Origin: Deltaproteobacteria bacterium
Lineage (GTDB): Bacteria > Myxococcota_A > Polyangia > Polyangiales > Houyiibacteriaceae
Direction of reading: 5' to 3'
NCBI GenBank assembly: GCA_019313915.1
Contig: JAFDAJ010000015.1
Location: forward strand, 1 to 37,059
Length of the DNA stretch: 37,059 nucleotides
Part shown: positions 14,009-21,343 of the stretch, one piece after another
Position numbering within the stretch: position 1 is the first letter of the stretch
Layout of the letters: the number at the start of each line of letters is the position of its first letter
Notes under the pieces: generated by a model
Databases searched by the model: none
What the model saw: the letters and a program-made list of their open reading frames with translations, nothing else
Told to the model about the DNA's origin: nothing
Program-made: the position numbers and the translations under genes

Positions 14009-15274
14009 ATGAGCGATGACTTGACGGCCCTCGTCACGGGCTTGGCCCAGCGAGCGAAAGAGGCTTCGCGCGTCCTCGCGAATGCGAGCACCGAGCAGAA
14101 GAACGCCGTGTTACGCCGTGTGGCCGGAGCCCTACGCGGCGAGGCTGGCGATCATGTACTGGAGGCGAACTCCAAAGACATGGCCGCGGCCCAAGACATG
14201 GGGCTGTCGACAGCGATGCTCGATCGCCTCGAGCTCGATCGGAAGCGTCTGGACGGAGTCGCCGACGGCCTCGATCAAGTGGCCGAGCTCCCAGACCCCG
14301 TGGGCACCGTCGTCGAGGACCGTGTGCTTGCCAACGGCCTCCGCGTGGGAAGGATGCGCGCACCCCTGGGCCTCATCGGAATCATCTATGAATCCCGGCC
14401 GAATGTGACCGCTGACGCGGCATCCCTTTGCCTCAAGAGCGGCAATGCCGTCCTTCTTCGAGGAGGGAAAGAAGCGTTTCGCAGCAACACGGCGATCGCC
14501 GAGATCTTCACTCGGGCGCTCGAGGACGAAGGCCTGCCTCCCGAATCCGTGACACTTTTGCCCACCACCGATCGACAAGCGACTTTGGTCATGATCGGTC
14601 TTGATGGTATTGTCGACATGGTCATACCGAGAGGTGGAGAAGGATTGATTCGGTTCGTCGCTGAGCACGCACGGGTTCCTGTCATCCAGCACTACAAGGG
14701 TGTGTGTCACGTCTTTGTCGACCGTACCGCTGACGCCGAGATGGCCCTTCGGATCGCGCTGAACGCCAAAGTACAGCGTCCCGGCGTGTGCAACTCCATG
14801 GAGACGCTTCTCGTCGACGCCGACGTTGCGCCGACGTTTCTGCCGAAGCTCGCCGCCAAGATGGAAGCCGAGGGCGTGGAGATCCGCGCGGACGAGCGCG
14901 CGGCCACCTATCTGAATGGCGTGAAGCGCGCGAGCGCAGAGGACTGGGACACCGAGTATCTCGACTTGATCCTCAACGTCGGTGTCGTCGACGGAATTGA
15001 CGGTGCGCTCGATCACGTTGCCAAACACGGATCGAATCACACCGAGGCGATCGTCACCGAAGATGCCGCCCATGCCGATCGCTGGATGCACGAGGTCGAC
15101 GCGAGCTTGGTTCTCGTGAACGCCTCGACTCGTTTTAACGACGGGTTCGCGCTTGGCCTCGGCGCTGAGATCGGAATTTCGACAACAAAGCTTCATGCCT
15201 ATGGTCCAATGGGCTTGGCCGAGCTGTGTACTCTCAAATGGGTCGGCCAAGGAGAGGGCCAAATCAGGCAGTAA
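14009..15274 (+). CDS. proA: Gamma-glutamyl phosphate reductase
   Basis: A 421-residue NADPH-dependent enzyme that reduces glutamyl-5-phosphate to the semialdehyde, following ProB. Motifs are PLGLIGIIYESRPNVTADAA, LCLKSGNAVLLRGGKEA, the nucleotide-binding IPRGGEGLI, the catalytic-Cys region KVQRPGVCNSMETLL, SNHTEAIVTED and LGLGAEIGISTTKLHAYGPMGL. The ATG at 14009 begins MSDDLTALV; a longer in-frame reading back to 13859 would overlap proB and lacks family similarity. Its TAA is part of the strong ribosome site of rsfS. Confidence 0.96.
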   Translation: MSDDLTALVTGLAQRAKEASRVLANASTEQKNAVLRRVAGALRGEAGDHVLEANSKDMAAAQDMGLSTAMLDRLELDRKRLDGVADGLDQVAELPDPVGTVVEDRVLANGLRVGRMRAPLGLIGIIYESRPNVTADAASLCLKSGNAVLLRGGKEAFRSNTAIAEIFTRALEDEGLPPESVTLLPTTDRQATLVMIGLDGIVDMVIPRGGEGLIRFVAEHARVPVIQHYKGVCHVFVDRTADAEMALRIALNAKVQRPGVCNSMETLLVDADVAPTFLPKLAAKMEAEGVEIRADERAATYLNGVKRASAEDWDTEYLDLILNVGVVDGIDGALDHVAKHGSNHTEAIVTEDAAHADRWMHEVDASLVLVNASTRFNDGFALGLGAEIGISTTKLHAYGPMGLAELCTLKWVGQGEGQIRQ

Positions 15275-15280
15275 AGGAGG
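15273..15280 (+). promoter_or_regulatory. Strong ribosome binding site fixing a TTG start
   Basis: AAAGGAGG begins inside the proA stop codon (TAA, 15272-15274) and lies seven bases before TTG at 15288. It justifies the non-ATG start of rsfS and suggests translational linkage with proA. Confidence 0.8.
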
Positions 15281-15287
15281 AAACTAG

Positions 15288-15731
15288 TTGGTCAAACAAG
15301 CAGACGGTGCACAATTGAAAACAAACCCGAGTCCCCCTTCGACGAACGACCAGATAGTCGGCCGTGAGCTGGCTTTGAAGGTCGCCGAGGCAGCGCTCGA
15401 TAAGAAGGCAGCAAGAATCGAGATCATCGATGTACGCGGCAAGGTCGATTACACCGACTACGTCATCGTAATGAGCGGGCGAAGCGACCGCCAGGTGGCT
15501 GCTATCGCCCGCGGGATCGAAGAAGACGTCAAGCACAAGTATGGAGCACGCTGCTCAGGCGTTGAAGGGCTTCCGCAAGGAAACTGGGTGCTTCTCGATT
15601 TCGGCGATGTGGTCGTGCACATCTTTCATCAGGACACGCGCGGCTACTACGACCTCGAGGCACTTTGGCTCGATGCCGATCGGGTAGAGTTCGAAGGCCA
15701 GCGGGCCGACGAGGGTTTCGTCTTTCCGTAG
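15288..15731 (+). CDS. rsfS: Ribosomal silencing factor RsfS (Iojap family)
   Basis: A 147-residue RsfS/Iojap protein, which binds L14 on the large subunit and blocks subunit joining in starvation. The core VGRELALKVAEAALDKKA, IEIIDVRGK, DYTDYVIVMSGRSDRQV, GNWVLLDFGDVVVHIF and YYDLEALWLDA is well conserved. The N-terminal ~25 residues are a charged, poorly conserved extension. Start is TTG, supported by the strong ribosome site. It lies between proA and rlmH; nadD, often the neighbour of rsfS, is absent here. Confidence 0.94.
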   Translation: MVKQADGAQLKTNPSPPSTNDQIVGRELALKVAEAALDKKAARIEIIDVRGKVDYTDYVIVMSGRSDRQVAAIARGIEEDVKHKYGARCSGVEGLPQGNWVLLDFGDVVVHIFHQDTRGYYDLEALWLDADRVEFEGQRADEGFVFP

Positions 15732-15742
15732 ACCCTCGCGTC

Positions 15743-16183
15743 GTGCGCATCAAAATCATCGCCGTTGGCAGAGCAAAGGACCGCGACTTGCGGTCGTTGC
15801 TGGGCGACTACTACGCGCGCATCGGGCGATACGCCAAGCTCGAAGAGATTGAAATCAAGGATGCGAAGGCGGACGAGGTTGCCGAACGCCTCGCGCGAAG
15901 CATCCCGGACCGGTCGCGTGTCGTTGCACTAGAAGTCGACGGCCGCGCTCTTAGCAGTCGAGACTTCGCGAAGTGGTTGGGCCGCGCTGAAAACGAGTCA
16001 GTTCAGACCGTGGTATTCTTGATCGGCGGCTCCTACGGCCTCCCCCAGGAGCTCTCGAAGAGAGCAGACCTCAGGCTCTCACTCTCGGCAATGACCCTCC
16101 CGCACCGCCTAGCCCGCCTGTTCTTAGCGGAGCAGGTCTATCGAGCCTTCTCAATCCTCAGAGGCGAACCTTACGACCATTAG
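15743..16183 (+). CDS. rlmH: 23S rRNA pseudouridine-1915 N3-methyltransferase RlmH
   Basis: A 146-residue SPOUT methyltransferase that methylates pseudouridine 1915 of 23S rRNA using AdoMet. Motifs: IKIIAVGRAKD, VVALEVDGRALSS, FAKWL, TVVFLIGGSYGLP (the AdoMet-binding knot), LSLSAMTLPH and the C-terminal FSILRGEPYDH (usual ending ...GEPYHH). The GTG at 15743, 11 bases after the rsfS stop, places the first beta strand at the N-terminus. A GC-rich hairpin begins at its stop codon. Confidence 0.94.
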   Translation: MRIKIIAVGRAKDRDLRSLLGDYYARIGRYAKLEEIEIKDAKADEVAERLARSIPDRSRVVALEVDGRALSSRDFAKWLGRAENESVQTVVFLIGGSYGLPQELSKRADLRLSLSAMTLPHRLARLFLAEQVYRAFSILRGEPYDH

Positions 16184-16203
16184 GCGCCGCCAACAGCGGC
16201 GCC
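16183..16203 (+). terminator. Hairpin at the end of the proB-rlmH cluster
   Basis: A perfect eight-pair stem, GGCGCCGC/GCGGCGCC, with a five-base loop (CAACA), begins at the last base of the rlmH stop codon. There is no U-tract, so termination may be partial or Rho-assisted. Confidence 0.55.
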
Positions 16204-16211
16204 CCCCGAGC

Positions 16212-16259
16212 CTCGGGCCCCGATTCTCGACACTCGGGCCCCCGGACCCGGGGCTCGAG
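16212..16259 (+). other. Second GC-rich hairpin with a competing arm, before comF
   Basis: CTCGGGCCCC occurs at 16212-16221 and again at 16233-16242. GGGGCTCGAG at 16250-16259 can pair with either copy (ten pairs, one G-T), so two mutually exclusive stems are possible. The nearer pairing leaves a seven-base loop. The structure ends 44 bases before the comF ATG and could influence read-through or comF translation, or be a remnant repeat. Confidence 0.5.
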
Positions 16260-16303
16260 GTCGGAGAGAGGCAACCCCGATCGCGACGGGCCGATACGGT
16301 CTC

Positions 16304-16927
16304 ATGCGAGATCTCCTCGGCGGCTTCCTGAGCTTGCTTGCACCTGCTCGGTGCGCCGGTTGTGACGAGGCTGCGGAAGGCCCTGCCGTCTTCTGTCATT
16401 TTTGCGCGATGCTCGCCGAACCGGTCTCCGACCGGGGCGCGGTCTTCGAATACGGCGGCCCCGTCGCGGATGCAATTCAACGCTTCAAGTACGACGGCCG
16501 CAGCGAGTTCGGCGCGGGGCTCGGCGCTGTGATGGCCGAGGAGGCTTATCATTGGGCCGAGAAGGTTGACGTGGTGGTGCCGGTGCCACTGCATTGGCGC
16601 CGGCGTCGTGCGCGCGGCTACGACCAGGCCGCGCTGCTCGCGAGGCCGGTGGCGAAGTCGCTTGGGGTTCCGGTGCTGCTGCGAGGGCTCCGTCGGGTGC
16701 GGAACACGCCGAGGCAAGTCGACTTACCCCATGCCGAACGGCAGAAGAACATTGCGGGCGCGTTTGTGCCTTATCGGCTTGGTGGCGCGGGGCGGGTGCT
16801 CCTCGTGGACGACGTGCGGACGACGGGGGCGACGCTCCGGGCGGCCTCGGAGGCTCTGAGGGCGGGTGGGGTGTCCGAGGTGCACGCGTTCGTGCTGGCG
16901 GCTCGCGTTCTTGTTCAAGCCACGTAA
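16304..16927 (+). CDS. comF: ComF family phosphoribosyltransferase-like protein
   Basis: A 207-residue ComF-type protein. The N-terminal zinc ribbon has CAGC at residues 17-20 and CHFC at about 31-34. The phosphoribosyltransferase-like fold follows, with FKYDGRSEFGAGLG, VPVPLHWRRRRARGYDQAA, LLRGLRRVRNTPRQVDL, ERQKNIAGAF and the PRPP loop VLLVDDVRTTGAT. ComF proteins take part in uptake or processing of transforming DNA in competent bacteria; in many non-competent species the role is unclear. It opens the second half of the plus-strand cluster. Confidence 0.92.
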   Translation: MRDLLGGFLSLLAPARCAGCDEAAEGPAVFCHFCAMLAEPVSDRGAVFEYGGPVADAIQRFKYDGRSEFGAGLGAVMAEEAYHWAEKVDVVVPVPLHWRRRRARGYDQAALLARPVAKSLGVPVLLRGLRRVRNTPRQVDLPHAERQKNIAGAFVPYRLGGAGRVLLVDDVRTTGATLRAASEALRAGGVSEVHAFVLAARVLVQAT

Positions 16928-16936
16928 AGTAGCGCG

Positions 16937-17713
16937 GTGCGTTACCTCGTCCTTGCGTGCGCGGTCATGGTCGGATGCGGGAAGCCCGAGCCGGTTCAAG
17001 ATCCTCTCGACTATCTGCGAATCGGCGTCGACGCTCATGCGGAGGCGGACGCAGTGATCGGGGATCTGCGCATGCACGGGTTCCAGATTCGCCGCCGCAT
17101 CGACGAGGCTGATTTCGTGGCCTTCGACGCGGTTCGCGGTCCTGACTCGACCGTTCGTGTGGTGACCTCACGGGGCCCTTCCTTGTCGATGCAGGTCCCG
17201 GACGCGCGCTGGCCCGAGCGGCTGTGGGTCGAGCTCGCCTCTGAACCTCGCCCGGACTTCGATCGCGATGGCCGGCATGATGTCGTGGTGGCGATCCGGG
17301 AACGGGAGCGAACCTGCCTGGCCTGGGCCCAAGTCGACGCCGATGGTTACGTTTCTGAGGTTTTTCGCCCCCGCGTCGAGTGGGGAGAGTCGCCGTGCGT
17401 CATCGAGATCGATGCATCCTGGCCGCGACTTCTATTGGAGGTGGCGGTTCCCGACTCGCCGGTCCCCGACGCGCGCGTTCAGCTCCCCATCAAAGCGCGC
17501 GCCCGGAGCTGGGTGCTCGATGACTCCCCTTCTGCGAGCGCGCGTTGGGACCACGAGGTCGAACATCGGAGGCAGGCTCTCGAGGAGGCCGAAGCACGTG
17601 CCGACCGGCCCACAGCCCGTCGCTTGGAGACGGAGCTCGCGTGGCTCGACCAACTTCGCAAACCCCAAGAGCCCGTGCTAGAGGCGACAGGAGATGGCGA
17701 AGAAGCGCGTTGA
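16937..17713 (+). CDS. Hypothetical lipoprotein
   Basis: A 258-residue protein with a GTG start and a short lipoprotein signal, YLVLACAVMVGCGKPEP, with the lipobox Cys at about residue 14. The middle contains PDFDRDGRHDVVVAIRERERTC, an FG-GAP-like calcium-binding style segment, and the C-terminal third is a charged helix (HRRQALEEAEARADRPTARRLETELAWLDQL) that could form a coiled coil. No named family recognised. Its last 20 bases overlap the start of smpB, so the two are translationally linked. Confidence 0.75.
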   Translation: MRYLVLACAVMVGCGKPEPVQDPLDYLRIGVDAHAEADAVIGDLRMHGFQIRRRIDEADFVAFDAVRGPDSTVRVVTSRGPSLSMQVPDARWPERLWVELASEPRPDFDRDGRHDVVVAIRERERTCLAWAQVDADGYVSEVFRPRVEWGESPCVIEIDASWPRLLLEVAVPDSPVPDARVQLPIKARARSWVLDDSPSASARWDHEVEHRRQALEEAEARADRPTARRLETELAWLDQLRKPQEPVLEATGDGEEAR

Positions 17714-18182
17714 TAAAGGCGTTCCAGGGATGGAGTTCCTGGTGTGCCGAAATCCAAAGGCCGCCAAACGCTATGACATCGAGGAGCGGCTCGAAGCCGG
17801 CATGGTGCTCTACGGTACCGAGGTGAAAAGCCTTCGCGCCCGGCGCGGGAACCTCGAAGCCGCCTACTGCCGAATCGATGCCGATGAGCTCTTTCTGTAC
17901 GGCATGCACATTGCACCGTACGAGCAAGGCGGTCACGCAGGGCACGAGACCCAGAGGCGCCGCAAGCTGCTCGTGCACAAGCGCGAGATCGAAAAGCTCC
18001 GAGGACGGCTCACGATCCGCGGTTACGCGCTGGTCCCTCTTCAAGTCTATTTCAAGAACGGCGTCGCCAAGGTTCAGCTGGGGCTCGGACGAGGAAAGAA
18101 GAAGGGCGATGAGCGAGATTCGATCCGAAAACAGGAAGATCTCAAGGAAGCTCGCGCCGCAATGCGCCGCCAGAAGGGATGA
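17694..18182 (+). CDS. smpB: SsrA (tmRNA)-binding protein SmpB
   Basis: A 162-residue SmpB, the partner of tmRNA in rescuing stalled ribosomes. Motifs are NPKAAKRYDIEERLEAGMVLYGTEVKSLRA, GNLEAAYCRID, the LFLYGMHIAPY strand and the basic C-terminal tail (RGKKKGDERDSIRKQED) that enters the empty mRNA channel. The ATG at 17694 gives the usual MAKK start, though it overlaps the lipoprotein gene by 20 bases and its GGAG is very close; GAGG a little further upstream may serve. The tmRNA gene itself is not in this window. Confidence 0.96.
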   Translation: MAKKRVDKGVPGMEFLVCRNPKAAKRYDIEERLEAGMVLYGTEVKSLRARRGNLEAAYCRIDADELFLYGMHIAPYEQGGHAGHETQRRRKLLVHKREIEKLRGRLTIRGYALVPLQVYFKNGVAKVQLGLGRGKKKGDERDSIRKQEDLKEARAAMRRQKG

Positions 18183-18183
18183 C

Positions 18184-18444
18184 GTGAAGCTTCGCCTGGA
18201 CACCGGTGAGGATGCCGAGGCCCGCACGTTTGACGGGGCGCTTCTCACGTTGTTGAGCCCGCGACCATTCGCGCCCGGGGCTCCCATCCGGTTCACCGCA
18301 ACGTCCGAGGGCGACTTGCGAAGTTTCGAGGGGAGGGTGCTCGGCTCAAAGAGGGTCGACGATGCACACTTCGAAGTGCGGATGCGTTTCGTGAATCTGC
18401 GCCGCCACGACCGCGAGATCCTCGCGGATCGCGTCGGGCATTAG
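18184..18444 (+). CDS. Small PilZ-like domain protein
   Basis: An 86-residue protein with a GTG start one base after the smpB stop, preceded by AAGGGA. The sequence has a beta-rich pattern (FDGALLTLLSPRPFAPGAPIRFTATS, FEGRVLGSKRVDDAHFEVRMRFVNL) resembling the myxobacterial PilZ-like fold, but the RxxxR and DxSxxG c-di-GMP-binding signatures are not evident. An alternative ATG at 18109 would overlap smpB by 74 bases and add a basic leader. I regard it as a degenerate or specialised PilZ-type protein; direct c-di-GMP binding is doubtful. Confidence 0.6.
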   Translation: MKLRLDTGEDAEARTFDGALLTLLSPRPFAPGAPIRFTATSEGDLRSFEGRVLGSKRVDDAHFEVRMRFVNLRRHDREILADRVGH

Positions 18445-18450
18445 CCCTAG

Positions 18451-18476
18451 GGGGAAAGGGGACAGAGCTCTTTTAT
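18451..18476. repeat. Variant REP-like element at the thrC stop
   Basis: GGGGAAAGGGGACAGAGCTC followed by a T-rich stretch shares the AAAGGGGAC core of the palindromes at 6529 and 12783 but continues with GAGCTC. It overlaps the thrC stop codon (TAA on the minus strand, 18473-18475), so the element supplies that stop. Confidence 0.55.
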
Positions 18477-19810
18477 TTGGCGCGGGCTTCCAGCTCTTTG
18501 AAGACGGCGGACTTTACCGCTTCGAACTCGCTTGGGAGACTGACCGGCTTGTTGGGGTATTTGCTTTCGACGCCCGCGATCTCGTTTTCGTGGTAGCGAA
18601 TCTTGAACTGCGTGAACTTCAAGCCGTTGGCCGTGGCGATGACGACGGCGCGCTGGCCGGGCTCCACCATGCCCTTGGCTCGGAGTTTCTCGAGGGCCGC
18701 GAGCGCCACACCTGTGTGCGGGCACGTGTAGCTGCCGGCCCGGTCGGCTGCGGCAGAGGCTTCAGCCAGCTCGGACTCGCTTGCTTGCTCGACCACACCA
18801 TCGAACGCTTGCAGTGCGCGAATCGCGCGGCGGACGCTCACCGGGTTGCCGATCCGAATGGCGCTCGCCTCGGTCTCACCCGCGGTTATCGCCTCGAAGC
18901 TGTCCCATCCCTGCTTGTAGGCGCGGTAGAGTGGGTTGGCCTTTTCGGCCTGCGCCAGGCAAATCCTCGGCCGTTTCGAGATGAGCCCCAACTCGAACAT
19001 CATGTCGAACCCGGCTGCCAATGCGGCCACGTTGCCGAGGTTGCCGCCTGGAATGACCACCCAGTCCGGCACTTGCCAGTCGAACTGCTGAACGATCTCG
19101 ATTGCGACCGTCTTCTGCCCTTCCAGGCGAAGTGAGTTCATCGAGTTGGCGAGGTAGATCCCCTCCTCGGCGGTCAGCTTCTGGACGATCTCCATGCACC
19201 CGTCGAAGTCGGTGTCCAGTGCGCAGACGAGCGCTCCGTTGGCCAGGGGCTGGACCAGCTGTGCCGTCGTCACCTTGCCCTTGGGCAGCAACACGACGGA
19301 TGGAATTCCCGCCGACGCGCAGTAGGCCGCAAGCGCCGCCGACGTGTCACCGGTCGACGCGCACGCGATCGCGCGGATCGGTTTGCCGTCTTCGATCATC
19401 TGCTTGACGGTGCTCACCAGGACCGTCATCCCGAGGTCTTTGAACGACCCGGTGTGGCTGTTGCCGCAGTTCTTGATCCACACGTCCTTGAGACCGATGG
19501 TCTTGCCGTAGCGTTCCGCCCAAAACAGGTTCGTGCCACCCTCGGCTGTCGATACGACGTTCTCTTCGAGAAGGTGGGGCTGCACCCATTCTTTCTTGCC
19601 CCATACGCCGCTGCCGTACGGCCAGTCGCGGGTCATCCAGCGTTGATCGAACAGCTTGATCCAAGCCGAGCCGCTTCGGTCCTTCAAGGCCTCCATGTCG
19701 TGGTGGACCTCGAGGAGCTCTCCGCACTGCGGGCAGTTGTAGATGACTTGGTCGAGCGGGTAGGTCCCGTGACAACCCGCGACGCAACGAAATGAGGCGC
19801 TGTAACTCAT
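18473..19810 (-). CDS. thrC: Threonine synthase
   Basis: A 445-residue PLP-dependent enzyme converting O-phosphohomoserine to threonine. An N-terminal zinc-ribbon-like segment is present (Cys9, Cys13, then CPQC). The PLP lysine lies in [15 protein letters not shown]. Also seen are [63 protein letters not shown] and [11 protein letters not shown]. This is the class with a ribbon and a C-terminally complete PLP domain. It follows the cyclic-nucleotide-binding gene by 54 bases on the same strand. Its stop lies inside a REP-like element. Confidence 0.93.
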   Translation of the reverse strand: MSYSASFRCVAGCHGTYPLDQVIYNCPQCGELLEVHHDMEALKDRSGSAWIKLFDQRWMTRDWPYGSGVWGKKEWVQPHLLEENVVSTAEGGTNLFWAERYGKTIGLKDVWIKNCGNSHTGSFKDLGMTVLVSTVKQMIEDGKPIRAIACASTGDTSAALAAYCASAGIPSVVLLPKGKVTTAQLVQPLANGALVCALDTDFDGCMEIVQKLTAEEGIYLANSMNSLRLEGQKTVAIEIVQQFDWQVPDWVVIPGGNLGNVAALAAGFDMMFELGLISKRPRICLAQAEKANPLYRAYKQGWDSFEAITAGETEASAIRIGNPVSVRRAIRALQAFDGVVEQASESELAEASAAADRAGSYTCPHTGVALAALEKLRAKGMVEPGQRAVVIATANGLKFTQFKIRYHENEIAGVESKYPNKPVSLPSEFEAVKSAVFKELEARAK

Positions 19811-19864
19811 GGAAGTCTCAGTATAGAAGGTTCGTCGAGCGGTGCACCTCGCCCGCCGCGAGCT

Positions 19865-21256
19865 TCATGCGGTGCTTTTTCGCCACGGCTCCGGTAGGAG
19901 CGAGAAACTCGGTGCGCTCGGCCGCTTCGCGAGCTCTTCGAGGTGCGCGACCATGTCCGGGTATGTGGAAGCCAGCTCGTGGAAGCGCCGCGCTGACAAC
20001 CGCAGCACGAGCACATCCGACGCCGCTCGGACCGTCATGTGCGACGTGCTGCGAGTCAGCATCGAATGTTGGCCAAGCGCCCGCCCGAGCTTGAGGTTCC
20101 CGATCTCCTCGCCGCTCGACCGAATTGCGGTCAGCGCGCCGATCATCGGGATGTAAAGGCCGTCGGCACGTTTGCCCGTCTCCAAAATCACCGTCCCCTG
20201 GCTGGCGCGACGGACCTCGAACATGGCGGCCACCTTCGAGCGGGCGCCGTTGTTGAAGCTCGAAAACATCGGAGATGTGCGCACCAACGTAGCGACCAAC
20301 CGACGCCCAAGAACCTCCAGCAGGAGGTCGCCCAGGGCGGGGTGCTCGGCGACGAGCCGGTCCAGCAATAATTTGCTGATGCGCATAGCGCGAACCTTGG
20401 TCCGCGCCGTGACGGTCCCTTCGTAGCTCACGTCTCCGAGCAGACAGGAAATGCCGACCACGTCGCCCTCCGACAGCACGACGGCGTCTTCATCGGCTTC
20501 GCGAATCAGCTGAACGCTTCCCTCGATGAGCGCGAAGAGAGCATCGGCCGTGGTTCCCCGCTCGATCAGGTTTTCTCCCGGCTCGAGGTCGATCAAGCGC
20601 GACTCCTGGACAATCTTCGCCAGCATCGACTTCGGCACCTCCGCGAACAGTGGCATCGACGGGAGCTGAGCAAGGTGCTCCGCGGTGGGGCGCTCGCTGA
20701 TACCGTTCACGGTTGGCGGGCGGTCCTGCACTTCTGCATCAGAGATGTCGAGGTCGAGCGTGAGGTGCTTGGCCGCAGGTGGCTTTGTGAACCTCAGCAG
20801 GTCGTCGTCTGCAGAATCGTCGGCCACCAGCGGCAGCGCGTCGAGTGTGAGGTGCTTGGTCCGTGCGGCCGGTTCGCCTTCGCGCTGGGCCCCCGCATCG
20901 GCGGTGACGACCACAGACCTCGTCGACCGGTGAAGCTTCCTCGCCGCATCGAGGTCCACGCGCTCGAGCACATCCACTCGCTCCGGGGCGATCCCCAAGA
21001 CGACCTTGGCCATCGCCACCGCTCGGGCCACGAACCCCTGCTGCGCGTAGAGGTCGACCGCTCGCTCGTACGCCTCAACCGCCTCTTGGGGGCGTCCCAG
21101 CCGCTTGAGCAGGTCGCCTTTGCGATGCGGCCATCGCGGCTCGTTCCGCTCCATCATCTGCAGAGCCTCGTAGTGCCCGAGGGCTTCTCCAAGGCGTTCC
21201 CTGCGGAGTGCCTGGTTCAGCTTGTCTCTGAGCTTCCGGCTGCGACTATCCGACAC
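19865..21256 (-). CDS. Tandem cyclic-nucleotide-binding domain protein with TPR-like leader
   Basis: A 463-residue protein with a GTG start. Residues 10-90 look like two or three TPR helices pairs (GEALGHYEALQMMERNEPRWPHRKGDLLKRLGRPQEAVEAYERAVDLYAQQG). A low-complexity linker (about 110-195) contains the motif KHLTLD twice (134 and 163). Two cNMP-binding folds follow: about 200-310 (LFAEVPKSMLAKIV, GENLIERGTTADALFALIEGSVQL) and about 325-430 (GTVILETGKRADGLYIPMIGALTAI). No helix-turn-helix is visible, so it is probably a signalling scaffold rather than a CRP-type regulator. The conserved phosphate-binding Arg is not clear in either domain, so nucleotide binding is uncertain. Confidence 0.85.
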   Translation of the reverse strand: MSDSRSRKLRDKLNQALRRERLGEALGHYEALQMMERNEPRWPHRKGDLLKRLGRPQEAVEAYERAVDLYAQQGFVARAVAMAKVVLGIAPERVDVLERVDLDAARKLHRSTRSVVVTADAGAQREGEPAARTKHLTLDALPLVADDSADDDLLRFTKPPAAKHLTLDLDISDAEVQDRPPTVNGISERPTAEHLAQLPSMPLFAEVPKSMLAKIVQESRLIDLEPGENLIERGTTADALFALIEGSVQLIREADEDAVVLSEGDVVGISCLLGDVSYEGTVTARTKVRAMRISKLLLDRLVAEHPALGDLLLEVLGRRLVATLVRTSPMFSSFNNGARSKVAAMFEVRRASQGTVILETGKRADGLYIPMIGALTAIRSSGEEIGNLKLGRALGQHSMLTRSTSHMTVRAASDVLVLRLSARRFHELASTYPDMVAHLEELAKRPSAPSFSLLPEPWRKSTA

Positions 21257-21263
21257 GACCCTC

Positions 21264-21285
21264 TGACCTTATACCCTTTAGGTCA
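21264..21285. promoter_or_regulatory. Inverted repeat with a -10-like box in a divergent promoter region
   Basis: TGACCT (21264-21269) and AGGTCA (21280-21285) are six-base inverted arms ten bases apart. The gap carries TATAAG on the minus strand (21270-21275), a good -10 box about 14 bases before the GTG of the cyclic-nucleotide-binding gene. No good -35 is visible. The site lies between that gene and the divergent UbiB-like gene, so a regulator here could affect both. Confidence 0.35.
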
Positions 21286-21343
21286 TCCGCTAAAGCGGTG
21301 GGACGTTCTCCAATCGCTGCTATTGTTCCGACCGCCGAACCGC

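Noticed and set aside
14132-15262. 376-codon minus-strand frame opposite proA
   Set aside because: It is a shadow of proA codons with no recognisable motifs.
20675-21343. N-terminal extension of the UbiB-like gene by 223 codons
   Set aside because: The extension is antisense to the cyclic-nucleotide-binding gene; family similarity begins near the ATG at 21344.
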